Shown here: piece by piece, positions 17,204 to 25,645 of the stretch
How positions within the stretch are numbered: the first letter of the stretch is position 1
How the letters are laid out: each line of letters starts with the position of its first letter
Assembly: GCF_008923205.2 (NCBI RefSeq)
Contig: NZ_WBMS02000024.1
Location: forward strand, 50,481 to 114,480
Direction of reading: 5' to 3'
Source: Actinomadura physcomitrii
GTDB lineage: Bacteria; Actinomycetota; Actinomycetes; Streptosporangiales; Streptosporangiaceae
Length of the DNA: 64,000 nt
Made by a program: the position numbers and the translations under genes
The notes under the pieces: model-generated
The model's input: only the letters and a program-made list of their open reading frames with translations
Told to the model about the DNA's origin: nothing
Database searches by the model: none

Positions 17204-18075
17204 GATGTCTCCCTCACCTTCGTGGCCCGGCGGTGCCGCCGGAGGACGTCGGGGTCGAACTCGCCGGCGGCGGGCGCGGCGACGGCGGCGGCCGACAGCG
17301 CGACGGCCTCGCCGAGCGCGCGCGGCCAGGGCGTCCCGTCGCGGAGCGCCACGGCGAGCGCCGCGGCGGCGGCGTCGCCGGCCCCCGTCGGGTTGCCGGG
17401 GACGACCTCGTGCGGGACGGCCTCGAAGCAGCCGGCGGGGGTGACCGCGACCATGCCGGCCTGGCCGAGCGAGACGACCAGCGCGCCGGCCTCACCGGCG
17501 GCCGCCGCGTCGAGGCCCGCCGCGGTCAGCTCCGCCTCGTTGGGTTTGAGCAGGTCGGGACGTGCTTCGGCGGCGGCGCGCAGCGCGGGGCCGCCCGCGT
17601 CCACCAGCACCCGGGCGCCGGCGTCCCGGGCCAGCCGGGTCAGCGTGGCGTAGGCGTCCTGCGGCAGGCCGGGGGGCAGGCTGCCCGACAGCACCGCCAC
17701 CGACGCCCCGGCGGCGAGCGACGTGAACGACTCCTGGAAGGCGGCCCACTCGTCCGGGCGGACGTCCGGCCCGGCCTCGTTGAAGATCGTCGCGTCGGTG
17801 TCGACGACCGTGACGGTCCGCCGCGTCTCCCCCGCGATGGCGGCGAAGGCGTGCGGAACGTCCAGCGCGCCGGTCACCAGGGCCCCGGTGGCGCCGCCCG
17901 CCAGGCCCGTCGCCAGCACCTCCTCGCCGAGCGCGTGCAGCACGCGGGCCACGTTCAGCCCCTTGCCGCCGGGGCGCTGCAGCACCGACGCGACGCGGTG
18001 CGAGCCGTGCGGCGTCAGCCTGGGGACCCGGTAGGTCACGTCCCAGGCGGGATTGAGGGTGACCGTGAGGATCAT
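17191..18075 (-). CDS. 1-phosphofructokinase / tagatose-6-phosphate kinase (PfkB family)
   Basis: A 294-residue kinase of the FruK/LacC subgroup. It begins MILTVTLNPAWDVTY and has GGKGLNVARVL, the KPNEAEL motif and the C-terminal GNPTGAGDAAAAAL with the catalytic Asp. FruK/LacC enzymes phosphorylate fructose 1-phosphate or tagatose 6-phosphate to the bisphosphate. The next gene is a GatY-type aldolase, which fits tagatose 6-phosphate; the choice is inferred. The start ATG 18075 overlaps the SIS gene stop by 1 nt. Confidence 0.92.
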   Translation of the reverse strand: MILTVTLNPAWDVTYRVPRLTPHGSHRVASVLQRPGGKGLNVARVLHALGEEVLATGLAGGATGALVTGALDVPHAFAAIAGETRRTVTVVDTDATIFNEAGPDVRPDEWAAFQESFTSLAAGASVAVLSGSLPPGLPQDAYATLTRLARDAGARVLVDAGGPALRAAAEARPDLLKPNEAELTAAGLDAAAAGEAGALVVSLGQAGMVAVTPAGCFEAVPHEVVPGNPTGAGDAAAAALAVALRDGTPWPRALGEAVALSAAAVAAPAAGEFDPDVLRRHRRATKVRETSCPW

Positions 18076-18944
18076 CAGGACAGGATGATCGAGCGGGTCA
18101 GGTTGCGCGGCCGGTCCGGGTCCAGGCCCTTGGCCTCGGCCAGCGCCACCGCGAGCCGCTGGGCCCGCACGAGGTCGGCCATCGCGTCCGCCCCGGACGC
18201 CTCGACCAGCGCGCCCGCCGCGGCGACCTGCTCGGGCAGGCCCTCCGGCGGCGTCCCGAAGAACCAGGTCAGGCTGTGCTCGTCGGTGACGCTGATCGGG
18301 CCGTGCCGGTACTCCATCGCCGGGTAGGACTCGGTCCACGCGCCGGCGGCCTCGCGGACCTTCAGCGCCGCCTCGTTGGCGATCCCGTTCGTCCAGCCCG
18401 TGCCGAGGAAGGTGAACTGGCCGCGCTCGACGGCGCCCTCGGGCAGCGGCGCCTCGACGGCGGCGCGGCACTGCTCGATCAGGTCCGCGGGCAGCGCGCC
18501 GAGGTGCGCGCGCAGCAGCGCGAGCGCGGTCGTGGCGAACCGCGTCTGCACGACGGAGCGCTCGTCGGCGAAGTCGAGCACGACGCGGCTGCCGGCGAGG
18601 TCCATGATCGGCGTGCGCGGGTCCCCGATCAGCGCCGTGGTGGGCAGGTCGGTGCGGCGCAGCAGGTCCAGGACCTCGGTCGTGGTGCCGGAGCGGCAGA
18701 TCGCCACCACCCGGTCGTAGCGGCGCCCGTGCGGGAACTCCGACGCCGGGAACGCGTCGCTCTCCCCCGCCCCGGCCGCCTCCCGCAGCGCCGCGTACGC
18801 CTGGGCGACGAACAGCGAGGTGCCGCATCCGACGACCGCGACGCGCTCGCCCCGCGCGGGAAGCCCGTCCACCCCGTCCGCCAGCTCGGCGGCGCGCTCC
18901 CAGCAGCGCGGCTGCGACGCGATCTCCTCAAGAACGAACGACAC
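18075..18944 (-). CDS. SIS-domain sugar-phosphate isomerase/deaminase
   Basis: A 289-residue protein with two SIS folds like the isomerase half of GlmS or the AgaS/NagB-II deaminases. It shows VVGCGTSLFVAQAY, AICRSGTTTEVLDLL and the late MEYRHGPIS, related to the GlmS KHGP loop. In GalNAc/galactosamine pathways such enzymes deaminate galactosamine 6-phosphate to tagatose 6-phosphate, which would feed the next two genes. I chose the GTG at 18944 because AGGAG stands 5 nt upstream; a longer start at 19004 would cover the promoter. Confidence 0.9.
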   Translation of the reverse strand: MSFVLEEIASQPRCWERAAELADGVDGLPARGERVAVVGCGTSLFVAQAYAALREAAGAGESDAFPASEFPHGRRYDRVVAICRSGTTTEVLDLLRRTDLPTTALIGDPRTPIMDLAGSRVVLDFADERSVVQTRFATTALALLRAHLGALPADLIEQCRAAVEAPLPEGAVERGQFTFLGTGWTNGIANEAALKVREAAGAWTESYPAMEYRHGPISVTDEHSLTWFFGTPPEGLPEQVAAAGALVEASGADAMADLVRAQRLAVALAEAKGLDPDRPRNLTRSIILS

Positions 18945-18957
18945 CGAGGCTCCTAAT

Positions 18958-19014
18958 TGCTCGTTTGTGCACCTTATGCGCCAGTAACGTACAAGAATGA
19001 GCACATCTCGGCAA
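18958..19014 (-). promoter_or_regulatory. promoter and split operator of the SIS/kinase/aldolase operon
   Basis: On the minus strand, -35 TTGCCG (19009-19014) and -10 TACGTT (18986-18991) are 17 nt apart. A 15-bp arm (18989-19003) overlaps the spacer and -10, and its partner (18958-18972, TGCTCGTTTGTGCA core) follows the start; the arms match at 11 of 15 positions with a 16-bp gap. Arm length, gap and position repeat those of the ABC operon at 10165-10210. Confidence 0.7.
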
Positions 19015-19142
19015 GTAGTCCGTCACGGCGCCCTGCTCGGCCGGGCATGCCGCCGCCGCGCCGGAACCCGGCGCCGCCGTTGCGGGAAGCGGATCGTCGC
19101 GGCGCGGCCGTCCATGTTTCGGCGGCGCGCCCGGGGCGGGCG

Positions 19143-19171
19143 TTTACCGGACCGAACAGGTTTCGTATGTT
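19143..19171 (+). promoter_or_regulatory. candidate promoter of the aldehyde dehydrogenase gene
   Basis: TTTACC (19143-19148) and TATGTT (19166-19171) are separated by 17 nt and lie 45 nt before the GTG start. No operator is evident. Confidence 0.45.
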
Positions 19172-19215
19172 GAGCCTGCAACGAGAAAAGGCCAGTTCAC
19201 TGCCGGAGGAAGCCC

Positions 19216-20640
19216 GTGGACCACGTCAAGCAGTTCTACATCGGCGGCCAGTGGGTCGCCCCCCGCACCGACACGACGCTCGAGGTCGTGAACCCGGCCA
19301 CGGAACAGCCGATCACCTCCATCGCCATGGGCGGCGCCGCCGACGTCGCCGCGGCCGTCGCCGCGGCGAAGGCGGCGTTCGAGACCTTCTCCCAGACCAC
19401 CAGGCAGGAGCGCCTCGACCTGCTCGACTCCGTCGTCGCCGTCTACACCCGGCGGCTGGAGGAGCTGGCCGACATCATCAGCCAGGAGATGGGCGCACCC
19501 CTCTCGCTGGCGCGGGCCGCGCAGGCGGTCGCCGGCCTCGGCCAGCTCGGCACCGCCCGCGCCGTGCTCGCCGACTTCGAGTTCGAGCGCCCGCTCGGCG
19601 GCACCCTGGTCGCCCGCGAGCCGGTCGGGGTCTGCGGGCTCATCACCCCGTGGAACTGGCCGCTGAACCAGATCGCCTGCAAGGTCGGCCCGGCCCTCGC
19701 GACCGGCTGCACGATGGTGCTCAAGCCGTCGGAGGTCGCGCCGCTGAACGCCATCCTGTTCGCCGAGATCCTCGACGAGGCGGGCGTCCCGGCGGGCGTG
19801 TTCAACCTCGTCAACGGCGACGGCCTCGGCGTCGGCGCGCCGCTGTCGGCGCACCCGGACGTCGACATGGTGTCGTTCACCGGGTCCACCCGCGCCGGCA
19901 TCGAGGTGGCGCGGGCCGCGGCCCCGACCGTCAAGCGGGTCGCGCAGGAGCTCGGCGGCAAGTCCGCCAACATCATCCTGGACGACGCCGACCTGCAGGC
20001 CGTCATCACCCGGGACGTCGGCAACATGTGCACCAACTCCGGCCAGTCGTGCAACGCACCCAGCCGGATGCTCGTCCCCGCCGCGCGCATGGACGAGGCC
20101 GCCGCCATCGCCGCGGAGGCCGCGCGCAACATCGTCGTCGGCGACCCGCGCGAGGAGACCACCCGGATCGGCCCGGTGGTGTCGGCCACGCAGTACGGCC
20201 GCATCCAGCAGCTCATCGAGAAGGGCATCGGCGAGGGCGCCAAGGTGGAGGTCGGCGGCCCCGGCAAGCCGGAGGGCCTGGAGACCGGCTACTTCGTGCG
20301 CCCGACGGTGTTCTCGCACGTCTCCAACGACATGACGATCGCCCGCGAGGAGATCTTCGGGCCGGTGCTCGTGCTGATCGGCTACGAGGACGACGACGAC
20401 GCGGTGCGGATCGCCAACGACACCCTCTACGGCCTGTCCGGCTACATCTCCGGCAGCGCCGACCGGGCCAAGGCGATGGCCCGCCGCCTGCGCACCGGCA
20501 ACGTCCACCTCAACGGCGCCGGCCCCGACTTCAACGCCCCGTTCGGCGGCTACCGCCAGTCGGGCAACGGGCGTGAGTGGGGCGCGCTCGGCTTCGAGGA
20601 GTACCTCGAGACCAAGGCCATCATGGGCTACAACGCCTGA
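19216..20640 (+). CDS. NAD(P)-dependent aldehyde dehydrogenase
   Basis: A 474-residue ALDH-superfamily enzyme that oxidises an aldehyde to a carboxylate. The cofactor segment PWNWPLNQI, FTGSTRAG, the general base E245 in ELGGKS and the nucleophile C279 in GQSC are present. The GTG start follows a GGAGGA element. It resembles general-purpose members (DhaS/betaine-aldehyde type), and the substrate is not predictable. It is monocistronic, between its own promoter and a strong terminator. Confidence 0.93.
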   Translation: MDHVKQFYIGGQWVAPRTDTTLEVVNPATEQPITSIAMGGAADVAAAVAAAKAAFETFSQTTRQERLDLLDSVVAVYTRRLEELADIISQEMGAPLSLARAAQAVAGLGQLGTARAVLADFEFERPLGGTLVAREPVGVCGLITPWNWPLNQIACKVGPALATGCTMVLKPSEVAPLNAILFAEILDEAGVPAGVFNLVNGDGLGVGAPLSAHPDVDMVSFTGSTRAGIEVARAAAPTVKRVAQELGGKSANIILDDADLQAVITRDVGNMCTNSGQSCNAPSRMLVPAARMDEAAAIAAEAARNIVVGDPREETTRIGPVVSATQYGRIQQLIEKGIGEGAKVEVGGPGKPEGLETGYFVRPTVFSHVSNDMTIAREEIFGPVLVLIGYEDDDDAVRIANDTLYGLSGYISGSADRAKAMARRLRTGNVHLNGAGPDFNAPFGGYRQSGNGREWGALGFEEYLETKAIMGYNA

Positions 20641-20647
20641 CGCGGGG

Positions 20648-20675
20648 GCCGGTGCCCGCCGCGGCGGGCACCGGC
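20648..20675. terminator. bidirectional terminator, perfect 28-bp palindrome
   Basis: Two 14-bp arms (GCCGGTGCCCGCCG and its complement) pair without a mismatch, 7 nt after the aldehyde dehydrogenase stop and 33 nt before the convergent FAD oxidoreductase stop. There is no U-tract, as is usual for actinomycete hairpin terminators. Confidence 0.8.
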
Positions 20676-20707
20676 TCGGCGGACGGCGCGCGGGGCGCGG
20701 CCAGGGC

Positions 20708-22504
20708 TCACAGGGTGTCGAAGAGGTTGCGCTCGCCGGCGCGGTAGCGCTGGGCGTCGAGCTTCTTCAGGCCGTCCAGCTCGGGCGGCCGGTACAGCGT
20801 CCACATCTCGACACGGCCGGCGGGCGAGCCGGACGCGTCGAGCAGCGCGTTGACGGCGGCGCGCCCCGACTCGTTGGCGCCCTCCATGGTGGCCAGGTCG
20901 ACGTTCGTCCGGACGTAGTCGCCCGCCATGAACAGGTTCGGGATCCTCGTCCGGGCCTCCGGGCGCTTCTCCCAGCTGCCGACCGTGTTCACCATCAGCG
21001 GCTCGTCGTTGGCGTTGCCGCCGGCCGACGCCTGCCAGCTGATCGCGGGATCGAGGAACCACGAGTGCAGCAGGTCGTCGGGGAGGACGGACCGGCCGGT
21101 GTCCTCCAGGTGATCCTTCATCTGCGCCCAGCATTCCTTCGCGATCTGCGCGCGCGTGCATTTCTTCGCCGGTTTCCCGTACACGATCCCCGGGGTGTCC
21201 CAGTCGGAGATGTCGAGGGAGAGGCAGTCGGCGACCTTTCCGTCGCCGAAGTCGCGGGCGAAGTCATGCTTCCACAATCTGCTCTGCAGCACCGCGGTGA
21301 TCTGCCAGGGCGAGTCCATGAAATTGACCTCCTGGTCGATCCCGTGCGGGGAGCGGCGCAGGAAGAACTGCAGCCCGTTCATCCACTCGGTGTGCAGATC
21401 CCGCATCGACGCCAGCGACGGGTCGAGCGCGAGGACGGCCGGCGACAGCAGCCCGGTCGCCCGCTCCACCGGCATCGCGCAGACGAACCAGTCCGCGGCG
21501 GCGTCGCGGCGGCGGCCCGCCGCGTCCACGAGGCGGACGGAGCGGACGCGTCCGCCGCCGACCTCCAGCGCCTCGGCGGTCTGCCCGACCTCGAACCGGA
21601 CGCCGCGTCCGCGCAGGTACCTCACCCACGGGTCGATCCACGCCTCGTTGGTGGGGGCGTTCAGCATGCGGGCGAGGCCGCCGTCGGTGCCGAGGCCGAG
21701 GCCCGACAGCAGGAACGCCTCCCCCATCGCGCCGACGGTCTTGGTGCTGGCGACCTCCTCCTTCACCGCGACCAGCCCGCGCGTCAGGAACCGCACCATG
21801 ATCGCCCGGTAGTCCTCGGACTTGCCGTCGGCGCGCATGTAGTCCCACCACGGGACGTGCTCCCACTGCCCGAGGCGCCGCTCGTCGCTGCTGGTCAGGT
21901 AGACGATGAAGCGGTTGAGGAAAAGGGCCAACTCGGACGCGGGAATGGCGGCGGCCTGCTGGGCGAGGCCGGTCAGGGTCTCCTTCAGCACGTCCAGGTC
22001 CAGGCTCCCGCCGCCCGGCGCGAGCACTTCCGGGACGATGACGTCCGACCGGCCGGCGTTGCGGGAAATGCGCGTCGAGCTGAGCGGGAAAAGGTTGTCG
22101 TGGACGCCGTCGGCGTTGCCGGGGAACGGTATGCGCCGCATCGTGTCCGGCACGTTCCGGTAGAAGCCGGGGAAGAAGCGGAACCCGTGCTCGCCTTGCA
22201 GGTCCCGCCGTCCGCCCTTCCCGGTCCCTTCGACGGGGATGCTCCGCGCCTTTCCGCCGAGCGCCTTGCGTTCGAAGACGGTGACGGCGAATCCGCGTTC
22301 GATCAGTTCATGGGCGGCGGCCAGCCCGGCCATGCCGCCGCCGAGCACGGCGACCGTCTCCGCGTTGCGCCTGCCCGCCGCGCGGGCCGCGCGCGTTCCG
22401 GGGAGCAGGGTCGCCGCGCCCGCGGCCGCCGTGCCGTACAGGACCCGGCGGCGCGAGACGCCGTCCGTGCCGCCGCCGGTGTCGTTCCCGTGCTGGGTGG
22501 TCAT
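20708..22504 (-). CDS. Tat-exported FAD-dependent amine-oxidase-like oxidoreductase
   Basis: A 598-residue flavoprotein. The N-terminus has a twin-arginine signal (SRRRVLYGTAAAGAATLLPG), so it should be exported folded with FAD. The dinucleotide motif is VAVLGGGMAGLAAAHELIER (residues of about 50-70), followed by FERKALGGKARS, with the C-terminal FLFMAGDY-like motif present as LFMAGDYVRTNVDLATMEGA. This layout matches phytoene-desaturase/hydroxysqualene-dehydroxylase-like enzymes. The ATG is preceded by GAGGAGG. It lies 68 nt downstream of a CrtC/AttH-like gene on the same strand, suggesting a shared, possibly terpenoid, substrate outside the membrane. Confidence 0.88.
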   Translation of the reverse strand: MTTQHGNDTGGGTDGVSRRRVLYGTAAAGAATLLPGTRAARAAGRRNAETVAVLGGGMAGLAAAHELIERGFAVTVFERKALGGKARSIPVEGTGKGGRRDLQGEHGFRFFPGFYRNVPDTMRRIPFPGNADGVHDNLFPLSSTRISRNAGRSDVIVPEVLAPGGGSLDLDVLKETLTGLAQQAAAIPASELALFLNRFIVYLTSSDERRLGQWEHVPWWDYMRADGKSEDYRAIMVRFLTRGLVAVKEEVASTKTVGAMGEAFLLSGLGLGTDGGLARMLNAPTNEAWIDPWVRYLRGRGVRFEVGQTAEALEVGGGRVRSVRLVDAAGRRRDAAADWFVCAMPVERATGLLSPAVLALDPSLASMRDLHTEWMNGLQFFLRRSPHGIDQEVNFMDSPWQITAVLQSRLWKHDFARDFGDGKVADCLSLDISDWDTPGIVYGKPAKKCTRAQIAKECWAQMKDHLEDTGRSVLPDDLLHSWFLDPAISWQASAGGNANDEPLMVNTVGSWEKRPEARTRIPNLFMAGDYVRTNVDLATMEGANESGRAAVNALLDASGSPAGRVEMWTLYRPPELDGLKKLDAQRYRAGERNLFDTL

Positions 22505-22572
22505 GGGTCGCCGCCTCCTCGGGGGTGGGTGAACGTACGGGGTCGACGCGTCCGGTGCCGGGCGTCCGCCGG

Positions 22573-23697
22573 TCAGGAGTGCGGCAGCCGCGGCGGCAGC
22601 GTGCGGATGTGCTCGATGAGGCCGAGCGAGCCCGGGACGGTGCGGCCGAGCGACTCGGGCAGCGCCAGCAGCCCGGCGTCGAGGATGAACGGGTCGACGA
22701 CGTGGAAGCTCGTGCGCAGCCCCGGCCGGGCTCCCTCCAGCCCCTTCGGCGTCGCGAGCAGCGAGGACGGGCAGGACAGCGTCGTCGTCTCCGGGTAGGA
22801 GAACAGCCCGGACGTCCGCCAGTCCGACAGCTCGATGGTGGTCATGCAGCCGTAGGTCTCGCGGGCGGTGACGCGCCCGACGACGCCCTGCCACGTCCCG
22901 TCGCCCTTCACCACGCCGCCGAGCAGCGTGGCCGTGCCGTCCGGCTCGTGGGACACGCCCCACTCCCAGCCGGAGTAGCGCTGGTCGACGACGCTGAACT
23001 CGCCCCAGTTGTGGTCGTGGTAGCCGCGCCAGCCGTCCACGCCGATCCGCGAGGACGACCCGGGCGGCTGGAGCCAGCCGCGCACCCGGCTCGTCGCGAC
23101 GGGCGCGCTCCAGTACATCGTCTGGCCGCCGTCGTAGCGGATCGGCCCGCCGGTGACGCCGGGCAGCGCGCGGTCGAACCAGATGTCGGCCTTGGCGAAG
23201 AGCCCGTGCCATTGCAGGTGGTAGGCGCGGCGCGCGCCGTCCCACACCAGGCTGCCGGCGCTGCTGTCGACGGACGGTCCGGGCTTCGCGGTCACCTGCG
23301 CGGTCGGCTCCGGCAGGACGACCTTGTCCCCCTTCTCCGGGTACCAGAAGATCACCGCGGTGGGGACGGGCGCCGTGAACAGCATCGCGATGAACGTGCG
23401 GTGCGTCGCGGGGTCCATCACGTGCGTGTACCACCACTCGGTGGTGGACCCGGGGTGCGGCCCGTCGTCGGACGGCTCGGCGAGCTTGCCGGGCACCTGG
23501 GTGAGGTCGGAGCGCTTGATGTCGGTGTGCGGGATCCAGTCGTCCAGGCCGGACCGCGACGGTGCGGGCTGCGCGCCGGCCGCCGGCGGGGCGGCGACCG
23601 GGACGAGCGCGGCGGCCCCGAGGGCGAGCGCGGCGGCGGCGCGGCGGAGAGGGAAGCGGCGGGCGTTGGGGCGGCGGGAGTTGCGGCGACGTGGCAC
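22573..23697 (-). CDS. secreted CrtC/AttH-like lipocalin-type protein
   Basis: A 374-residue exported protein related to carotenoid 1,2-hydratase (CrtC) and the AttH lipocalin-like domain. The N-terminus is a basic signal peptide with a long Ala-rich core ending near residue 41. Family hallmarks are TEWWYTHVMDP, the YHDHNWGEF motif and scattered tryptophans. CrtC adds water to terminal isoprenoid double bonds; whether this protein is catalytic is unknown. I chose the GTG at 23697 because AGGAGG lies 6 nt upstream. Regulation by the divergent TetR gene is likely. Confidence 0.82.
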   Translation of the reverse strand: MPRRRNSRRPNARRFPLRRAAAALALGAAALVPVAAPPAAGAQPAPSRSGLDDWIPHTDIKRSDLTQVPGKLAEPSDDGPHPGSTTEWWYTHVMDPATHRTFIAMLFTAPVPTAVIFWYPEKGDKVVLPEPTAQVTAKPGPSVDSSAGSLVWDGARRAYHLQWHGLFAKADIWFDRALPGVTGGPIRYDGGQTMYWSAPVATSRVRGWLQPPGSSSRIGVDGWRGYHDHNWGEFSVVDQRYSGWEWGVSHEPDGTATLLGGVVKGDGTWQGVVGRVTARETYGCMTTIELSDWRTSGLFSYPETTTLSCPSSLLATPKGLEGARPGLRTSFHVVDPFILDAGLLALPESLGRTVPGSLGLIEHIRTLPPRLPHS

Positions 23698-23780
23698 GTT
23701 GAGCCTCCTCGGCTGAGCCCCCGTGACGTCCGGCCCCTGCTGGTGGGCCGTGGACCGAGTGTGATTCGGTCCCCAGAGGG

Positions 23781-23802
23781 TGTCAAGCACTGTGTCGACA
23801 CA
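23781..23802. promoter_or_regulatory. TetR operator-like palindrome and -35 of the CrtC-like gene
   Basis: TGTGTCGACACA (23791-23802) is a perfect 12-bp palindrome directly upstream of a minus-strand -35 TTGACA (23781-23786); the matching -10 (CACACT, 23758-23763) is weak. It lies between divergent TetR and CrtC-like genes. Confidence 0.55.
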
Positions 23803-23820
23803 CTGTCCGATAACGGCCGC

Positions 23821-23840
23821 CCGCGGCGGCGCCGCCGCGG
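23821..23840. promoter_or_regulatory. perfect 20-bp GC palindrome before the TetR start
   Basis: CCGCGGCGGC and its complement meet with no gap, ending 13 nt before the ATG at 23854. It could form a hairpin in the TetR leader, where no good Shine-Dalgarno element is visible. Confidence 0.4.
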
Positions 23841-23853
23841 GTACGCTGCCGCC

Positions 23854-24528
23854 ATGGCGTCCACCACCCAGCCGCGCAGCAAGGTCCGTGAACGGCGCGA
23901 GGACGTCCGGCGCCGGGTGCTGCGGACGGCCGCGGAGATGATGGCCGATGGGACGCCGTACACCGAGCTGCCCGTCCAGCGCATCGCCGAGCGCGCCCAG
24001 GTGGCTCGCTCCACCTTCTACCTGCACTTCCCGGACAAGAGCCGGCTGCTCATCGCGCTGGCCGACGAGGCGGTCGAGGCGCTGTTCGGCGAGGCGGTCG
24101 TCTGGTGGCGGGCCGACCACGCCGACGGGGTGGACGGCGTCGCGCACGCCATGCGGCAGATGATCGCCGCCTACCGCGAGCACCGCCGGGTACTGCACGC
24201 GCTGGGCGAGGTGGCGGGCTACGACCCGGACGTCGCGGAGTTCTGGCGCGACCGGATGCGCCGCTTCACCGAGGTCGTCCAGGCCCGGCTCGACGCGGAG
24301 CTGCGGGCGGGCACCGTCGACCCGGAGATGGACGTCCGCACGACCGCGCAGGTGCTGATCTGGACGGTGGAACGGACGATCTCGGCGCACTGCCACCACG
24401 ACGAGGGCACGGGCGACGAGCGCATCGCGCGCACGCTCGCCCGGTCGATCTGGCTGACGGTCTACGGGATCCCGCCCGGACCGCCCCGCGCCGCCCCGCG
24501 CCGCGAGCCCGGCCTAAGGGGCCCGTAG
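23854..24528 (+). CDS. TetR-family regulator
   Basis: A 224-residue repressor. The helix-turn-helix is clear (VQRIAERAQVARSTFYLHFP, then DKSRLLIALADE). The ligand domain is unremarkable, and the tail is proline/arginine-rich. It is divergent from the CrtC-like/FAD-oxidoreductase pair and probably represses them through the 23791-23802 palindrome. The NAD kinase starts 9 nt after its stop, so the two may be co-transcribed. Confidence 0.9.
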   Translation: MASTTQPRSKVRERREDVRRRVLRTAAEMMADGTPYTELPVQRIAERAQVARSTFYLHFPDKSRLLIALADEAVEALFGEAVVWWRADHADGVDGVAHAMRQMIAAYREHRRVLHALGEVAGYDPDVAEFWRDRMRRFTEVVQARLDAELRAGTVDPEMDVRTTAQVLIWTVERTISAHCHHDEGTGDERIARTLARSIWLTVYGIPPGPPRAAPRREPGLRGP

Positions 24529-24537
24529 GGTGAGGAT

Positions 24538-25509
24538 ATGGGTGCGGAACCGCAGGTCAGCACGGTCGGGCTGGTGCTCCATCCGACGGCGGCGGTGGGC
24601 TCGTCGATCGACGCGATCGTGGCGGCCGCGCGCCGCCGCCCGGCGCGGGTGCTGGCCCGGCCCGCCGACCGGCACCGGGTGCCGTCCGGGGTCGAGGTCG
24701 TGCCGGACGCCCGGTTCGCGGCCGAGGTCGACGCCCTCGTCGCGCTCGGCGGCGACGGCACGATCCTCGGCGCGATGCGGCTGGTGATCGACCGGCCCGT
24801 GCCCGTCCTCGGGGTCAACCACGGCAACCTCGGCTTCCTCGCCGAGGTGCACCCGGCGCAGCTGCCCGGGGCGCTGGCGCGGCTCGCCGACCGCGACTTC
24901 ACCATCGAGCGGCACGCCGCCCTGTGCGTGGACGCCGGGCCGGTCGGGCTGACGACCCGGTCCGGGTTCAACGACGTCGTCCTCGGCCGGCCGTCGCGGA
25001 CCGGCGCGGTCTCCCTCGACCTCACCGTCAACGACCTGCGGTACGGCTACTACCGGGCGGACGCGCTGGTCGTCTCGACGCCGACCGGCTCCACCGCGTA
25101 CAACTACGCCGCGGGCGGCCCGATCGTGTCGCCGTCCTCGAACGCGGTGGCCATCACCCCGGTCGCCCCCATGTCCGGGATCAGCCGGCCCGTCGTGCTC
25201 GGCGCGGCCGACCAGATCCGGCTCCGCGTCGCGGAGGACAGCGCGCCCGTCACCCTCGACATGGACGGGACGCCCGCCGCCGAGCTCGGGCACGGCGACC
25301 ACCTCACCGCGACGCTGCGGCCGGAGGCGGGCCAGGTCGTCCGGCTGTCGGCGCGCGACCACGCCAGCCGCAGCCGGGTGAAGCTCAGCCTCCTCGACCT
25401 GCCGCTGCGTCCGGACCAGCTCCTCGAGCTGATCCCGCCCGAGCTGCGCCGCGACGCCGAGGCCGCGGCCGGGCAGCTCCAGGCCCCGGGCTCAACCGGC
25501 CTGGGCTGA
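24538..25509 (+). CDS. nadK: NAD+ kinase
   Basis: A 323-residue ATP/polyphosphate-NAD kinase that makes NADP+. The GGDGT motif is at residues 71-75, NHGNLGFL at 94-101, the ND pair of the NE/D motif at 145-146 and TPTGSTAYNYAAGGP at 181-195. Length and motif order are normal. Actinomycetes often carry more than one nadK; this copy follows a TetR gene instead of sitting in the usual recN/tlyA neighbourhood, so it may be a second copy. Confidence 0.93.
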   Translation: MGAEPQVSTVGLVLHPTAAVGSSIDAIVAAARRRPARVLARPADRHRVPSGVEVVPDARFAAEVDALVALGGDGTILGAMRLVIDRPVPVLGVNHGNLGFLAEVHPAQLPGALARLADRDFTIERHAALCVDAGPVGLTTRSGFNDVVLGRPSRTGAVSLDLTVNDLRYGYYRADALVVSTPTGSTAYNYAAGGPIVSPSSNAVAITPVAPMSGISRPVVLGAADQIRLRVAEDSAPVTLDMDGTPAAELGHGDHLTATLRPEAGQVVRLSARDHASRSRVKLSLLDLPLRPDQLLELIPPELRRDAEAAAGQLQAPGSTGLG

Positions 25510-25645
25510 CCGGGTCTCCCGCGCGTCCGCCGGACGGCTTCGCGGGGCGCCCGATATGAAGGGTCCGGCGTTTCCCCCATAGTGTTCATATACCGGTTCA
25601 GAGCGCCCTGCCGGGCATGAGCACAAGACATGGAGCGTCCCGTCA

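Noticed and set aside
22525..23853. Plus-strand extension upstream of the TetR start
   Set aside because: It is the antisense of the CrtC-like gene, with low-complexity Arg/Gly composition; the TetR homology begins at 23854.
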